From Talinum fruticosum (taxonomy: Eukaryota; Streptophyta; Magnoliopsida; Caryophyllales; Talinaceae): 64,000 nucleotides of DNA. Position 1 is the stretch's first letter, and each line of letters begins with the position of its first letter. Below are positions 34,224 through 46,102 of this stretch, piece after piece. The notes beneath the pieces were generated by a model. It had not been told where the DNA came from. It saw only the letters and a program-made list of their open reading frames with translations, and did not search any database. The position numbers were made by a program, and so were the translations under genes. The stretch spans positions 3,590,001-3,654,000 of the forward strand of contig JAITYX010000033.1 of assembly GCA_021018815.1 (NCBI GenBank), in the 5' to 3' direction.

Positions 34224-35795
34224 TGTAGACACCTAAAAAGTGTCATGCCTTTTCTACTTATTTATTTGTTGGCCCGATGATGAAATCCTCGAGTCTTGTT
34301 TGAGGATTTAGATCACCGACGCCTTGCCACCCTGGATTTTAAGTGAAACGCGACGTTTTCCACTGGAGACTCCTTTGGAAACATTCTAAGGCACGAAGCT
34401 CTAGAAATCCTTTGGTGGGCGGCATCATGAATTCGGTTTTCTTCGGTTTTATCCTCCCTTTATCCGGTTCAATCTTCACAATATCTTGGCCTCGTTTTGT
34501 TGTTACTTTTAGACAGCTAGCCGAGCTAACCCTAGGTCATTTCCTTTACCTAACCTCTCCCTATAAATAGAGAGCTTAGCTCTCATTCTCACAATGGCTC
34601 ATCCCTCAAGGTTACTCTGCTAAAATTCGCCTAAGAGCTACTCGAATACTCCATTTTGTCTTCCGATCTCTTGGTCTCTTTTCAACCTATTCATATTCTA
34701 CCCCTCACTCCTAAAACATCCGAACCTAAGACCTCCATCAATCATACATGCGTCTACCTACCTACACATAAACTCATAAAAAGCCCCTTAAATTCACCAC
34801 TTGTTGTATCACCAGATTCAAATTCGAGATCCGAGAATAGCATGTGGGAAAACCCGATGGCACGGATTTAATCCTAGCAATGGTTTAATTATTTTTATGC
34901 TTTCTTTATCACTTTACGTATTGTGGACTCGACATGTATCGCTTTAATTTCGTCCCCACCCGATGTAATCTTTTAGTTTTCCGCTTTCTTTCTTTTCGCT
35001 TTGCCTTTTCTTTTCTTTTCGTGTTGCTTTTGTTTTCGTTTTGTTTTCTTTTTCCGCTTTCTTTTCCGCCTTATCTCTTTCTTTTAGTATGTTGGTTGCT
35101 TTTAATTCTCATTGCATGTTGCTTGCTTGCTTTTGTTGTATGATTTTAATTCACTACTCAAATTAGTAATGACGGTCTTTGGACGGGTGGAATAGAAGGG
35201 TTTTCCCTACATTTTGTACCCTTGCCCATGTATCCGATTCTCGGTTTAAAGATCGATGGAGTCATTTTTTAGCCTCTTTTAGTCTTAATTTTCTCATACT
35301 AAGATTGGAAGAGCAAACTTTATTTTTCTTTTTGTTAGTTTTTCTTTCCTAAAAGCCGATCGGCGACCCCTTTTGATTTATTTCCCTAGATGCGCCTACC
35401 GGCTATTTTTTGACTAGCAGGATAGAAAATAGGTTTTAGATTTGCCGACCAAGGTATAGGTCGAGGCTAATCGGTGTTTTCACACCAGTTTGGCCCTAAA
35501 GCCTCGTGGCGGATTCAATAAACCATAATTCTATTTTTCAATTAAGAGATAATATCCAGGGACCTTTTTAAAAATAATTGCCAAAATAAAATAATTAATA
35601 CAACCGCCATTCAAACTTTGACTAATTCATGTTAAATCAGATTTAATAAAATTCAAAAATCTTAATAAAAGGTTTATCCCTATTTTCAAAATCATCTTCA
35701 TCTTCGAAAACCGGAAAGCTTTCTAAAACCTACACCAAGCATTCGTGGGAAGCTCGGTCCGGTCCCGGTGTGGGCCCGAGGCTGTGGCTCCTACA
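34224..35795 (+). mobile_element. 3' LTR of the gag-only gypsy element (1,572 bp)
   Basis: It starts TGTAGACACC right after the polypurine tract and ends GGCTCCTACA. A TATAAATAGAG promoter box lies at 34562-34572. The same word order occurs in the solo LTR at 37841-39515 and, reversed, in the pieces at 22942-30495. No matching 5' LTR in this orientation was found, so the left half of the element is lost or rearranged. Confidence 0.8.
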
Positions 35796-36336
35796 CTCTT
35801 GGTCTTGGAATTTGTTTAGCGAAATATTGGACCATGGAACTATTATAGTTGCAAAATGTATAAAATTTATTGTGAAACAAGTGAGGTCATTGGTGGTTTG
35901 TTGTGTAACTTGTTGTGGTTGTACATGTGTATGTTATGTTTGTATAATTGTATAGGGAGTACGAAAAACAAAAAATTATAAAAAATAGTTCAGGCTTATT
36001 GCTAGGGTTTTTACTTGAAAAACTATAATAATAGGTCTAGGCCTAAAATTTTGGCCAAATATGTGGGTGTTGGGCACATACCTATTACTATGGTTTTTAA
36101 TTACGAACCGTAGTAATAGATCAACCTATTACTATAGTTGTTTATCCGAACCATGATAATAGGTTCTCTTTTATTACGGTTCTTCAAATAAACCCTAGTA
36201 ATGGGTGATTTTTCACTACGGATTTGAATTATAGTAAAAGATGGCTATATACAATTACAGACCACATACACGACGCTAGATAACCATAGTAAAAGCTCTT
36301 TCGGAACCATAGTAAAAAGTGGTTCCTATAATAGTG
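35796..36336 (+). mobile_element. CACTA 3' end, truncated on the left by the gypsy LTR
   Basis: It ends TCCTATAATAGTG (reverse CACTATTATAGGA) at 36336, preceded by AACCATAGTAAAAG/CTATTACTACGG subterminal repeats. It is an imperfect reverse complement of 36337-37210, so two related 3' ends meet tail-to-tail here. Confidence 0.65.
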
Positions 36337-36911
36337 TACTACAGTTCAAAAAGAGCTTTTACTACGGTTACATGGCGTAGTGTGAGTAAGGGTAGTAGTA
36401 GATGAGCATCTTTTACTATAGTTCAAAACCGTAATAAAAGAGAACCTATTGCTATAAGTACATTTGTAGAACCATCATAATAGCTAGCTATTACTATCGT
36501 TGTGGACAAAGAACCGTAGTAATAGGTACATCTAATACTACGGTTCTTGCTTCAGAACTTTTACTATAGTTCTGAACCATAGTAAAAGATGGCTATATAC
36601 AATTACGACCACATAGACGACGCTAGATAACCATAGTAAAAGCTCTTTCAGAACCATAGTAAAAAGTAGTTCCTATAATAGTGTACTACAGTTCAAAAAG
36701 AGCTTTTACTACGGTTACATGGTGTAGTGTGAGTGAGGGTAGTAGTAGATGAGCATCTTTTACTATAGTTCAAAACCGTAATAAAAGAGAACCTATTGCT
36801 ATAAGTACATTTGTAGAACCATCATAATAGCTAGCTATTACTATCGTTGTGGACAAAGAACCGTAGTAATAGGTACATCTAATACTACGATTCTTGCTTC
36901 AGAACTTTAGT
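36226..36911. repeat. Tandem duplication of about 347 bp within CACTA termini
   Basis: The segment 36226-36573 is repeated at 36574-36911 with few changes; for example GTGTACTACAGTTCAAAAAG recurs at 36334 and 36681. The unit includes the CACTA end-to-end junction, so the duplication came after the two ends met. Confidence 0.8.
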
Positions 36912-37233
36912 AATAGGTACCTATTACTACAAATGACTGTAGTAATTGGTATGTAAAGCATCCTTTTTGCCATTTTAGGGAGGGGGTCCACCAATTATTA
37001 CGGTTCTTACCTAAGAACCGTAGTAATAGGTCAATTTTAGACCTATTACTACGATTCTTGAGTGAGAACTATAGTAATAGGTCTGAATTTTTTATAATTT
37101 TCTTTTATTTTTCATACCCCTGTACAATTATATAACTAGAATATATATATGGATATTTTGCCACCATAACCATTTACACAACATACCACCAACAACGTCA
37201 CTTATTTCCCAACTTATTCTTATTCGCACAAGA

Positions 37234-37237
<4 letters not shown>

Positions 37238-37269
<32 letters not shown>

Positions 37270-37270
37270 T
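37238..37270. repeat. (TATG)n microsatellite
   Basis: About eight perfect TATG units after an (AT)n run. Confidence 0.85.
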
Positions 37271-37379
37271 GCTATATAAAATAAAAAAATCACAAAAGTT
37301 ACCAATCAAATAATGAGGAAAAAATCATTTGTAAATACTTATCTATGTGTAATTACACGTCCATACACAAACCGCACCC

Positions 37380-40300
37380 AACCCTCTCTAAGCTCATTCA
37401 GCATAACTTGTGAATAATGGGTAGTGGCGGGCTTCTTTCGCGGAAATATCTGCGACCAATTCTGTATAAATAATTTTACATATATCTACGCCAAGTGCAA
37501 TTACTAATTAAGCTAAAAAGAACATGAAAAAATTAAATTTTCATAAAAAAATGTAACAAAGGGTGCTTATAATTGAGTACCTTTGTAGATTAGATTCGGG
37601 ACCATTGAAATTCATCTTGGTTATAATCTCTTTCATGTATTGGAGAATGTAGAAGCCGCATTCCACATTCCCTGATTGTTCATGGCACTACAATAATCCT
37701 AATAGATTCCCAACAGATAGAGAATTAATTAGTAGTTATGTAGCAAGTAATTTTGCCGGAAATGAAAACTAATTTAACACTAAGCAAGAGAACCTTACCT
37801 TAACAAAGACAACACTTAGGATTTTTGTCTTATGTGAGCCTGTAGACACCGAAAATGTGTTATCCTTATCTCTTTTATTTATTTTTGTTGGCCTGGTGAT
37901 GAAAACCTAGTCTCGTTTGCATGCTCGGGTCAAGATCGGACTAAAAGCAGAGTGGCGAAACTAGTAGCCAACAAAAAGCCAACCTACACCAAAAATAGAA
38001 ACATTCCAAAAATAGAAAGTGCTAAAATTTGCATTAGTTTACTCCAAACTGCGCAAAAATGTAGCGTTTTACCCTACTCTCGGCGACCAGTAGAGGCAAA
38101 GAACTCGAGTGTCCATACAACGCCGTTTAAGCCCGCAACTGCATTTGTCTACCCTCTATGTGGTATCATCCGGTCCAAGCGAGAATATTCGGTTCTTTGT
38201 CATTATCACTTCCAACAAATTCGGGCTCAATTCGAGTCAATTCGGATAGGCTGGTTGGCATTTTAGGGTTGATTTCTACCCTAATTTTCTACTATAAATA
38301 GAGGGCCTCTCCTCCCTCATTTCACACAAGCTGCTAAATTTTCTCACTCTCTCTTCGTCCATTCTATTCTCTCCATAAACACGCAAAAACGTCCTTTCCA
38401 AACCACTCACAAAAATGCCTCCTTTTGTCTCTTTTGCTTGTCATCGCCTTACCGTCACTCTAATGAAGTTAGATTGTGATTTAAGTCTAGTAGGTGGGTC
38501 TACCAGAGGGTGCCATTGCACCATTCGAAGTTTGTTTTTGTACTTTATTTAATTTTAGTTATTTATTGCTTTGCGTATTGTGATTTTAGCGATGTAATTG
38601 CTTTTACAACCGCCCGCCCACAGTAATCTTTTAAGTTCTTTTCTCTTTCTGTTCTCTTTCTTTATTGCTTTCTTAACTACTTTACTATTATTGCCTGTTT
38701 ATCGCTTTCCTAGCATGTTTTGTTTGCTTTAATTTCTATCTATCACATGCTGTTTGCTTGACTCTTTAGACACAATTTATTAACTCACAATTTAGATTAC
38801 TAAAGGTCGTCCGTTGATGGGCGGAATGGAGAACATCTTTCTCTATTTCATACCTTTTCACCGAACACCGGATTCTCGGTTTCAAGACCAATGGAGTCTC
38901 TTTCAAAACCTCTTTCCAGCTTAGTCTTTCCATTCTAAGATTAGAAGAGTATTTTTTCTATTTTTTGTTAGTTTTTATTTCTAAAAGTGGTCGGCGACTT
39001 CCTATTTTCTGTTTCATTTTTCTCTATCTATTTCTTAGCATTTCGGGTTGAAAATGGTAAACTTGGGTTCCATTTTGATTGTTGGAGCTATAGGGCCAAG
39101 ACTAATTTCCCGATCCATGACCTTATGCCCGGCACCGGTTTACGGTTGGTGATGCCGATGCCAAGACCGGCTAGATCTTTGGGCTAAACTCTCGACCAAA
39201 CCATATATATTTGTTTGGCCCAAGAACTTTGTGGCAAAGTGTGATCTTAATTTTTCTGTTTTTCTAACCTCAAAATAACATTCAGGATTTCTCTAAAAAT
39301 TGATTTCTAAAATGAAAATGGTTAATAAAAATCGCCAATCACTCTTTTTGCTAAAACTAATAAATAATCTTAATCGGAGGCTCTCCCCACTTTCCAAATG
39401 AACTTTCAAAACTTAACTTTCAGAAAGAATCTTAAAAAATAAAATAAAGAGAGACAACATTCATAGGGAAACTCTGTCCAACGGGTCCCTACGAGGATGG
39501 GTCGTGGTTCCTATAGAGCTTGTCGAGCCTTCTTGCATGTCGTACACTTTAAGAACACTATTTTTCAATTAGATGAAATAAAATTCAAATGAAGATCATG
39601 TATTGTTCAAATACATTATAAAGGCATGCATACAACATACAATTAAAAAGAATACTTAACAAAAATAATGAAAATGAGTAAGTACTCGAACTCACGAGTT
39701 TACTAGTCCGATATCGTTCCTCATGAGATGACCCGGAGGATTGAGCCGAGTATGCCATGTTACTCCTCGGATATGTAGTAGTAAGCATCTAGCGAGTGGT
39801 GGTTATACCGACACCAAAAACATGGATACAATTGTAATTATTAAACCATTACCACTCCATTTAAGTTATTCTACACTTACCTCTCGTTGAACGGTTCTAA
39901 GTAACATGTTTTTGCATTCGACCATGAGGTCGGAGATAAATTTGGATCGGTCCGTGCAAGACCGTCTATATGCTTGAATCGCCTCAAGACTACAAAACTC
40001 AACAGACTGGACTCTTATGGAATAAGTCATCTCGTGTAACAACCTATTACATATTAATTGTACGTATATAGTTAGAAATAAAAATGAACAGTTAAAATGA
40101 ACTTACATATAGTAACTCACATAATGTCGAGCGTAACAACGATTGCACCGATCTCTTGCATCTATAGAAATTGTAGTATGTCATCCAAGAAAATCGGTAT
40201 CCTCATCTCATTATCATCGGTCAACCCCAACACATGACTTCGTGTTGTGATTTGAAGTACTCTATCTTCCGGTAAGAGCTACCTTTCCCTTACATAATTT

Positions 40301-40505
40301 TTGTGATGATTAGATCGGTAACTCATAACTGCCTTTCCCTTGCATAGTTTCGTGGCCCTCACCTTCACCATATCCTCTAACGACCATGCCCCATGAACGA
40401 CGACGACTAGCTGCATAGGGTGAACAAAACCCGTTGCCACAATGTGATCTAGAGCATGGTGATAAGAAGCTAGCATTCACTGCACCAATTGCATAAGAAT
40501 TAGCA
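37380..40505 (-). pseudogene. Ulp1-like (C48) passenger gene of CACTA III, split by a solo LTR
   Basis: Read on the minus strand: a block homologous to the CACTA I protein (LASYHHALDHIVATGFVHPM at 40415-40476), the His-site region with LTTTYPRSNMAYS near 39740-39788, then after the LTR the Cys-site motif QSGNVECGFYILQYMKEI with the Cys codon at 37658-37660. A basic tail similar to that of element I follows at about 37380-37440. The 1,675-bp LTR lies between the two catalytic halves, and stops occur elsewhere, so no functional protease is made. Upstream exons continue to the right of CACTA II, toward 44880. Confidence 0.65.
37841..39515 (+). mobile_element. Solo gypsy LTR (1,675 bp) inside CACTA III
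   Basis: It starts TGTAGACACC and ends GGTTCCTATA (the expected CA is TA). Flanks are GAGCC (37836-37840) and GAGCT (39516-39520), a 5-bp duplication with one mismatch. A TATAAATAGAG box lies at 38294-38304. No polypurine tract or primer site adjoins it, so it is a solo LTR. It belongs to the same family as 34224-35795. Confidence 0.8.
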
Positions 40506-40520
40506 TAAGAACACTTTGCC
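39516..40520 (-). other. Part of CACTA III between its two insertions
   Basis: Continuation of the Ulp1-like gene of element III with introns. Only the blocks named in the gene entry are recognisable. Confidence 0.4.
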
Positions 40521-41162
40521 CCTCACTACTAGAAAACAGCAGATCACGACGGAAATAGCGACGGAATGTTAGTTATTAGCGACGGAATTCCGCAATTAGC
40601 GACGAAGCTGTTCCGTCGCTGAAAAGCGAGTCGCTAAATATCAGCGACGGAAGTTTTCAAGTCCGTCGCCAATTAGCGACGGATTCTCGTTCCGTAGCCG
40701 ATAGAAATCAGCGACGGAAAACATTTCCGTCGTTGATTAGCGACGGAAATTTGGGACTTCCGTCGCCTATTTCCGTCGCTAAATCGCGACGGAAATCACC
40801 CGATTTCCGTCGCTGATAGCCATATTAGCGACGGAATTTCCCCAAATTCCGTCGCTAAGTGGAAGCCTGACCGTCGCTGATCCGTCGCTGTTACGTGAAA
40901 AATTTTAAATATTATTAGCTAATTATTCGTTATCCTAGTACAGAACATTGTGAATGGATATACAAATCCACCATTCACATATGTGACACTTACATTTGGC
41001 ATTTACATATGCCGGCCACAAATAATTCATCAAAGTTGGATATACAAATCCAACTTACATATTCAACATCATCAACAACCATAACATAGTTAAAACAAAT
41101 TTGTAAATAGTTCGCAAAGTGATGATCACCAATATATACAAAAGTTCACATTTGAATTCACT

Positions 41163-42980
41163 CATCCTCTTCCTCATCCTCATCCTCTTCCTCTTCCTCT
41201 TCCTCTTCCTCTTCCTCGTGGTTGTGGTGGTCGACGGTGAGATCCGGATGCTTGCTTGAGACTGCGAAATTCATTCATACGTGCTATTGGCTCAGCGAAG
41301 CTGTCGACCTGTGCCTTCGGATGCCGATTTTGTAACTCAAGCATCCGGCAATGCTCAATCCATTGATGTACCTCAGAATTTAAATTATGCCTTTGTTGCT
41401 CTCCATTACGAGTCATCTGTAGTAGAAGGTTTCGGTGATTTGAAGGACATTGTTGGTTTCAAGTTTCTAGCCTCGAGATCCAAATCCATAAATGCGACCT
41501 TTCTTGTTCGCATTTGCTTTGACCCACAACTCTTGTTGTGAAGGGGTGGATACATGATCCTCAGAAGAGTTGGGGTCATCACTTGGAAGTTTGAGTGGGT
41601 TGAGTGTTTTGCAACTCTTCCCACTCTTTTGAAACTTCTCCTGAATATAATATAAATATTTGAGGCATGTAAATATCACGAGGTTGTTAACGAAAACAAT
41701 AGATAGAAAAATATGCGGAATTCATATATACGGTTACTCACGTAAATGGCCTTGGATTGTTTGTCCACCCATTCGTCCTTTTTTGTTTTGTGCGTGCGTG
41801 AAAATAGTTGGGTCGGTAGAGGCTGAACTCCTTTAAGCTCCTTCATCTAAAATTGAAAACAAGTTAGTAGAGAATCAATTTACCAATATGAACATGTTAA
41901 CGGTTGCATGCGTAATCAATAAGAAAGGGGTACGTACAAATCGCCGCTTATGCTCCGTCATAGGGATTGAGCCACACGTATGGAGTGATGAACCAAGTCC
42001 CCACGATCGGCATGACGGTTTTTCGAGCTTGCTCGCGAGAACTTCTTGTACTCAGCGGTTTCCCAATATTCGAGCAACTCGCGCCGGTAGTTGTCACCTA
42101 ACCATTTCGGCTTCTTCTTAGTTTTCCTCGCCTTGAGCATGAAGTCCTTCAAGCGATCACTGCCTTTCTTTTCAAAATTTCTTCGATTTGGACTTCATCG
42201 GTTGGCGACCAAGTGAAAAATTTCTATATAAATAAAAACGTGGTTTATACGTTATGAAATTAAAATATAATGTTCGAACATGCACAATAAGTGATTATGT
42301 TATCCGAACTGGAGAAAACTAATGATGTGTCATTACCTTAAACTCAGAAAACCATTGATCACGTTGTGATCGAGGGACTTTACCCCATGTAGGCCAAGCT
42401 CCATCGTATTTGCTTTGGAAGATGTGGGAAATCGTACCCACAACTTTGTCAATGGGGTAGAACCTAATCAATTCAACATATAAAATAGTTAGTTCAACTA
42501 ATAACTAATATGCTTATTTTATTTTATTATTTATTATCACACTCACCCTTCACCATCCGGCTCAATTCGGATTTTTCTCAGTTGCTAGCGCTACTTGATT
42601 GAAGACAAGGATCCTCGTTCCCTGTATCGGTTGGTCCTTCATTTGTAGGCATTTGTGGTGGCCGTTGTTCGGAACCAACGTGGATGCGTGGTACATTATT
42701 TGTACCATATTGTTGATATGTATATGTACTCGACGGGTTTGAGTACATATGGGGTTGCTTGAGAATATGGAGGGTTTAGAAAGAAAGGCCCACCCAGTGG
42801 GTTTTGCATGTGTGGGAAATTTGGGAGTTGGAAAAAGGGAGGGTTGGGAATAAATGACCCCCCAATGGAGTTTGGTTGTGAGGGAGTGTGGAGATAGTGT
42901 TCCACCGGCAGGAGTTTGAAGGTTCTAAGGGTTTTGAGAGGGGGTAGAAGTGCTGACATCATTACCTTCCCCATCGGTAG
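41163..42980 (-). CDS. CACTA II transposase-like protein (Transposase_24/Ptta type)
   Basis: Minus-strand exons carry, in order: a Pro-rich segment with NPLGGPFFLNPPYS (42700-42970); TISHIFQSKYDGAWPTWGKV and QRDQWFSEFK (42335-42465); WLGDNYRRELLEYWETAEYK and ASSKNRHADRG (41985-42120); LPTQLFSRTHKTKKDEWVDK (41755-41830); ELWVKANANKKGRIYGFGSR (41470-41535); and a coiled-looking tail with EHCRMLELQNRHPKAQV (about 41310-41380) that ends in an Arg/Gly or acidic repeat. This order matches plant Transposase_24 (Ptta/En/Spm) proteins, thought to bind subterminal repeats. The pieces lie on intron-like spacers and few stops occur inside them, so the gene may still be intact. Splice sites were not fixed. 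Confidence 0.65.
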
Positions 42981-43544
42981 AGGTGTTTCTAGCCCTTCCC
43001 CGAGTAGGCTGATCTTTTGGTTCCGCCTCTACCTCTCTCCATTTTTCTGTACATAAACAAGTAATTCACACTATTAGTAAATATCCAACGGTTCAAGTGA
43101 TTTCATATAGAACAACATTTAAACAATAGTCAACAAATGCACATTTAAGCGTTAGATATAAATCGAAGCATGTGAATAAAGTACGCTTCAATGGTTTCAC
43201 CTTCATTACATTAATAAGAATTCATTCGATGACAACATATTTTCTATAACGAACATAATCTATATATAACCATTATGCATCTATAAATTTTTTAATATGC
43301 ATAGATTTCTATAATTTTTATATTTTACTCTTAAATATTTATTTCATAATTAAAGTAATCAAACCTAATTAGCATAAATAAACTCATATACATATAATTA
43401 AACTAATGATACGAGTAAAGCAATCATACCTATAAGCATACCTATTAGCGTTAACAACCTCACACAAAAAAGAATAATTAATTACACATATATAAATCAA
43501 AAACACCATTTCCCTCAACTTCAACAATAATGTCCCACAAATCC

Positions 43545-44065
43545 TACACAATTGCACATTTGTCTATTCAAATTCATCCACAATCAACATTAATTTCCAC
43601 CAAATTACATATATACGTTACTTTCAAGTTACAATGTTGAAAACCCTAAATTTAACTTCCATAACATTTACTCCATAAAGAACACAATTGCACATTTTTC
43701 TATTCAAATTTATACACAAACAACATTAATTTCCACTAAATTACATATATATGTTACTTTCAAGTTACAATGTTGAAAACCCTAAATTTAACTTCCATAA
43801 CATTTACTCCACAAACAACACAATTGCACATTTTTTTCTCAAATTCATTCACAAACAACATTAATTCCCACCAAAGTACATATATTCGTCAATTTCAAGT
43901 TATATTTTTAAAACCCTAAATTTAACTTCAATAACATTTACTCCTTAAACAACATAATTTCACATTTTTCTTCTCAAATTCATTCACAAACAACATTAAA
44001 TTCCCACAAATTACATATATTCATCAATTTCAATATCAATTTTGTTAAACCATAAATCTACAAAA
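43545..44065. repeat. 135-bp tandem repeats, almost four copies
   Basis: The word CACAATTGCACATTT recurs at 43547, 43683, 43819 and (as CATAATTTCACATTT) 43953, giving periods of 136, 136 and 134. Each unit also holds AACCCTAAATTTAACTTC. The array lies between the transposase gene and the GC-rich leader of CACTA II, where it may belong to the promoter or an intron. Confidence 0.8.
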
Positions 44066-44089
44066 ATCAACACAAACATACCTCAAATT

Positions 44090-44385
44090 TATGGGCGGCA
44101 CCGGCGGCGGTACAGGCGGCGACGGCGAAGCTCAGGCGTGAGGCGGCAGCGGCGGCGGTTCGTCGGCGGCGTCCTTGACCCGAGCGGCGGCGGCGGCGGT
44201 GCGAGGGTCGGGCGAAACGAAGCTAAGATTGGTGGTTATTCGGCCTTGGGGGTCCTGAACCGGCGGCGGAAGGGAGGCGGCGGCAACGGCGACGGCCGAC
44301 AAGGCGGCTTGCGTAGTCGCCGGCGGTAGCGGCCGATGGCGGTGGTCAAGCTGCGGTGGTCTCGCTCTCGCTCTCGCTCTCTCTG
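44090..44385 (-). other. GC-rich leader of CACTA II
   Basis: Dense GGC/CGG triplets followed by a CTCTCG run beside the subterminal repeats. The position fits the promoter and first exon of the minus-strand gene. Arg/Gly-rich open frames here reflect composition only. Confidence 0.45.
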
Positions 44386-45155
44386 TTGGCGACGGAACAG
44401 TCCGTCGCTAATTACGAAATTGTCGGTAGTGACGGATTGGCGACGGAATATTCCGTCGCTAATGACTACTGATTACTTTTTTTTTCTTTCCGGGATTTTT
44501 TGATGTACGATTTATCATCGACGGATTAGCGACGGAAGTTATTTTCCGTCGCTAATTCCGTCGTTGTGTGATCCAGATTGTCAATTTTTGTCGGTGTCCG
44601 TCGCTGATTTCGTCGCTACCTGGCGACGATTGGTTTCCGTCGCTATTTTACAGTTTTGTAGTAGTGCCTCTTCCCTTTCTTTGTGGACTGAACCATGCTG
44701 CAAATAGACCCCATGTTTTGCCTTGTGAACCCGGCCTCATTGTTAAAGAGAACAAGGGTCACGAGAACTCCAGCTTCTGTTATTTGTTGGGTTGTTAAAG
44801 CAAATTCTAGGGTGGCCTCGAGAGTAGAGAGTGAAAAGTTGAGATTTGATTTACTCGTCAATCAAAATACAAGATGTTTTACTATAATTCAATGAAAGAA
44901 CCATAGTAATAGGTGTCTCAACTTTTTATCACGGTTCAATGAAAGAATCATAGTAATAGGTGCCTCTATTACTGCGGTTCTTTAATTAAACCATAGTAAA
45001 AAGTCGGGATATGACCTATTATTATAGGTCAATGAAAGAACCATAGTAATAGGTGAATTTTATTTATAAAAATGTCATCGCCTCATTTTTAAGTAAAGTT
45101 TTTATTTTTAATTGTTGTAAAAGAGACGTCGTAAAAAGTCATTTACGTAGTAGTG

Positions 45156-46097
45156 TCTACTGGTGTTATTTTGGATGCATGTCATTCTGAATATAAAAAT
45201 GAAAATGTGCACATAAGATTTATGTTTTGTGCATTAGTTTTGTGTTTAATGTACATATTTTCAGTTAAGAAAATTATGTTTGATTTAGTTATATTTTATT
45301 TTTCAAGTACATTGGACTATTATACACTAATCGGTTGGCCATTGTTCACTAAAATATGTGTTATTTTTATTCTTATTCATACTCATGTTTTTACTTTTAG
45401 ACAATTGTAACGGTACACTATCATGAAAATTAAAGACTATTGTACTCTACTAATTAGTAGAAAGATGTTGTAGTGTAGACTATTGTATACCATCTCAAAA
45501 ACCATTATACACTACTTAGTAGACAAAATGTAGCAGTAATGACTATTGTACACCATCCTAAGGAATATTGTACAATATTAAATAAGCAAACAATTTTACA
45601 CTATGAATTAGGACATTACAACTCACATTTTTCTTTTATATAGTATTCATTAAGCTATTATATACTAATAGTGAGACTATTGTTCAACAAAACAAGTACA
45701 TTCTTATTCACCAAATATTTTGTCCACCAAACATTGTTCACTAAGTAATGATTTACTATTCACCAAATAGTAACCTTTATTGTTCAATAAAAATAATTTT
45801 ATAATGAGCAATTTCTTTACGAAGAATTACTAATATTCGATAAAGAATAACTTGAAAATTTATATTTGTGTAATTTTAAAAAGTGTGGGGTAATAATTTT
45901 TAAAAGTTTGAAACAATAATAACATTCTTAAAATAAGGGAATAACGATTCTTATATAATATAACAAAATAATTTTTTCAAAAATTAAAAACCTCGAAATA
46001 GAGACAACATGAATTGAACCTATGTTTAGTATCGGGAAAGCAAGGGCCTTGTCGGCTATGCTATGACTTGCTTTTGTAATTTAAATGCGGTTTTAAT
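45156..46097. other. AT-rich spacer with short ACTATTGTACAC-type repeats
   Basis: No gene. Between 45410 and 45790 the words ACTATTGTACAC, ACTATTGTTCA and TTCACCAAATA recur in loose tandem. A tRNA-like piece (reverse, B-box-like AGGTTCAATTC) lies at about 45995-46075, right before the copia insertion. Confidence 0.4.
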
Positions 46098-46102
46098 ATT
46101 TA
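46098..46102. repeat. Left TSD of the full-length copia element (ATTTA)
   Basis: Identical to 56850-56854. Confidence 0.9.

Larger units (their letters stand above)
40524..44666 (-). mobile_element. Complete CACTA transposon (element II, 4,143 bp, TSD CCT)
   Basis: The left end is CACTACTAGAAAACAGC at 40524 and the right end reversed is CACTACTACAAAACTG, ending at 44666. CCT is duplicated at 40521-40523 and 44667-44669. Both ends are filled with TTAGCGACGGAA/TTCCGTCGCTAA repeats (40545-40900 and 44385-44645). It carries one minus-strand gene with Transposase_24-like features, an upstream set of 135-bp tandem repeats and a GC-rich leader. No TNP2-type gene is visible. It is nested in CACTA III. 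Confidence 0.9.
36337..45155 (-). mobile_element. CACTA element III, minus strand, hosting two later insertions
   Basis: The right end CGTAGTAGTG (reverse CACTACTACG) closes at 45155, with subterminal AACCATAGTAATAGGTG repeats at 44880-45060. The left end lies at the tail-to-tail junction (TACTACAG, 36337 or its duplicate at 36684) and seems to have lost the first CAC. Inside are a minus-strand Ulp1-like gene, a solo gypsy LTR (37841-39515) and CACTA II (40524-44666). Without these it would be about 3 kb. It is related to CACTA I in ends and in gene. Confidence 0.65.

Noticed and set aside
37841..39515. Pairing with the LTR at 34224-35795 as one element with 2 kb of interior
   Set aside because: The first LTR follows a polypurine tract and so is a 3' LTR. 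The second has its own 5-bp duplication, and the sequence between them is CACTA, not retrotransposon.
44042..44329. Arg/Gly-rich small protein
   Set aside because: It comes from GGC/CGG triplets in the CACTA II leader; no family resemblance, and it is opposite to the transposase gene.
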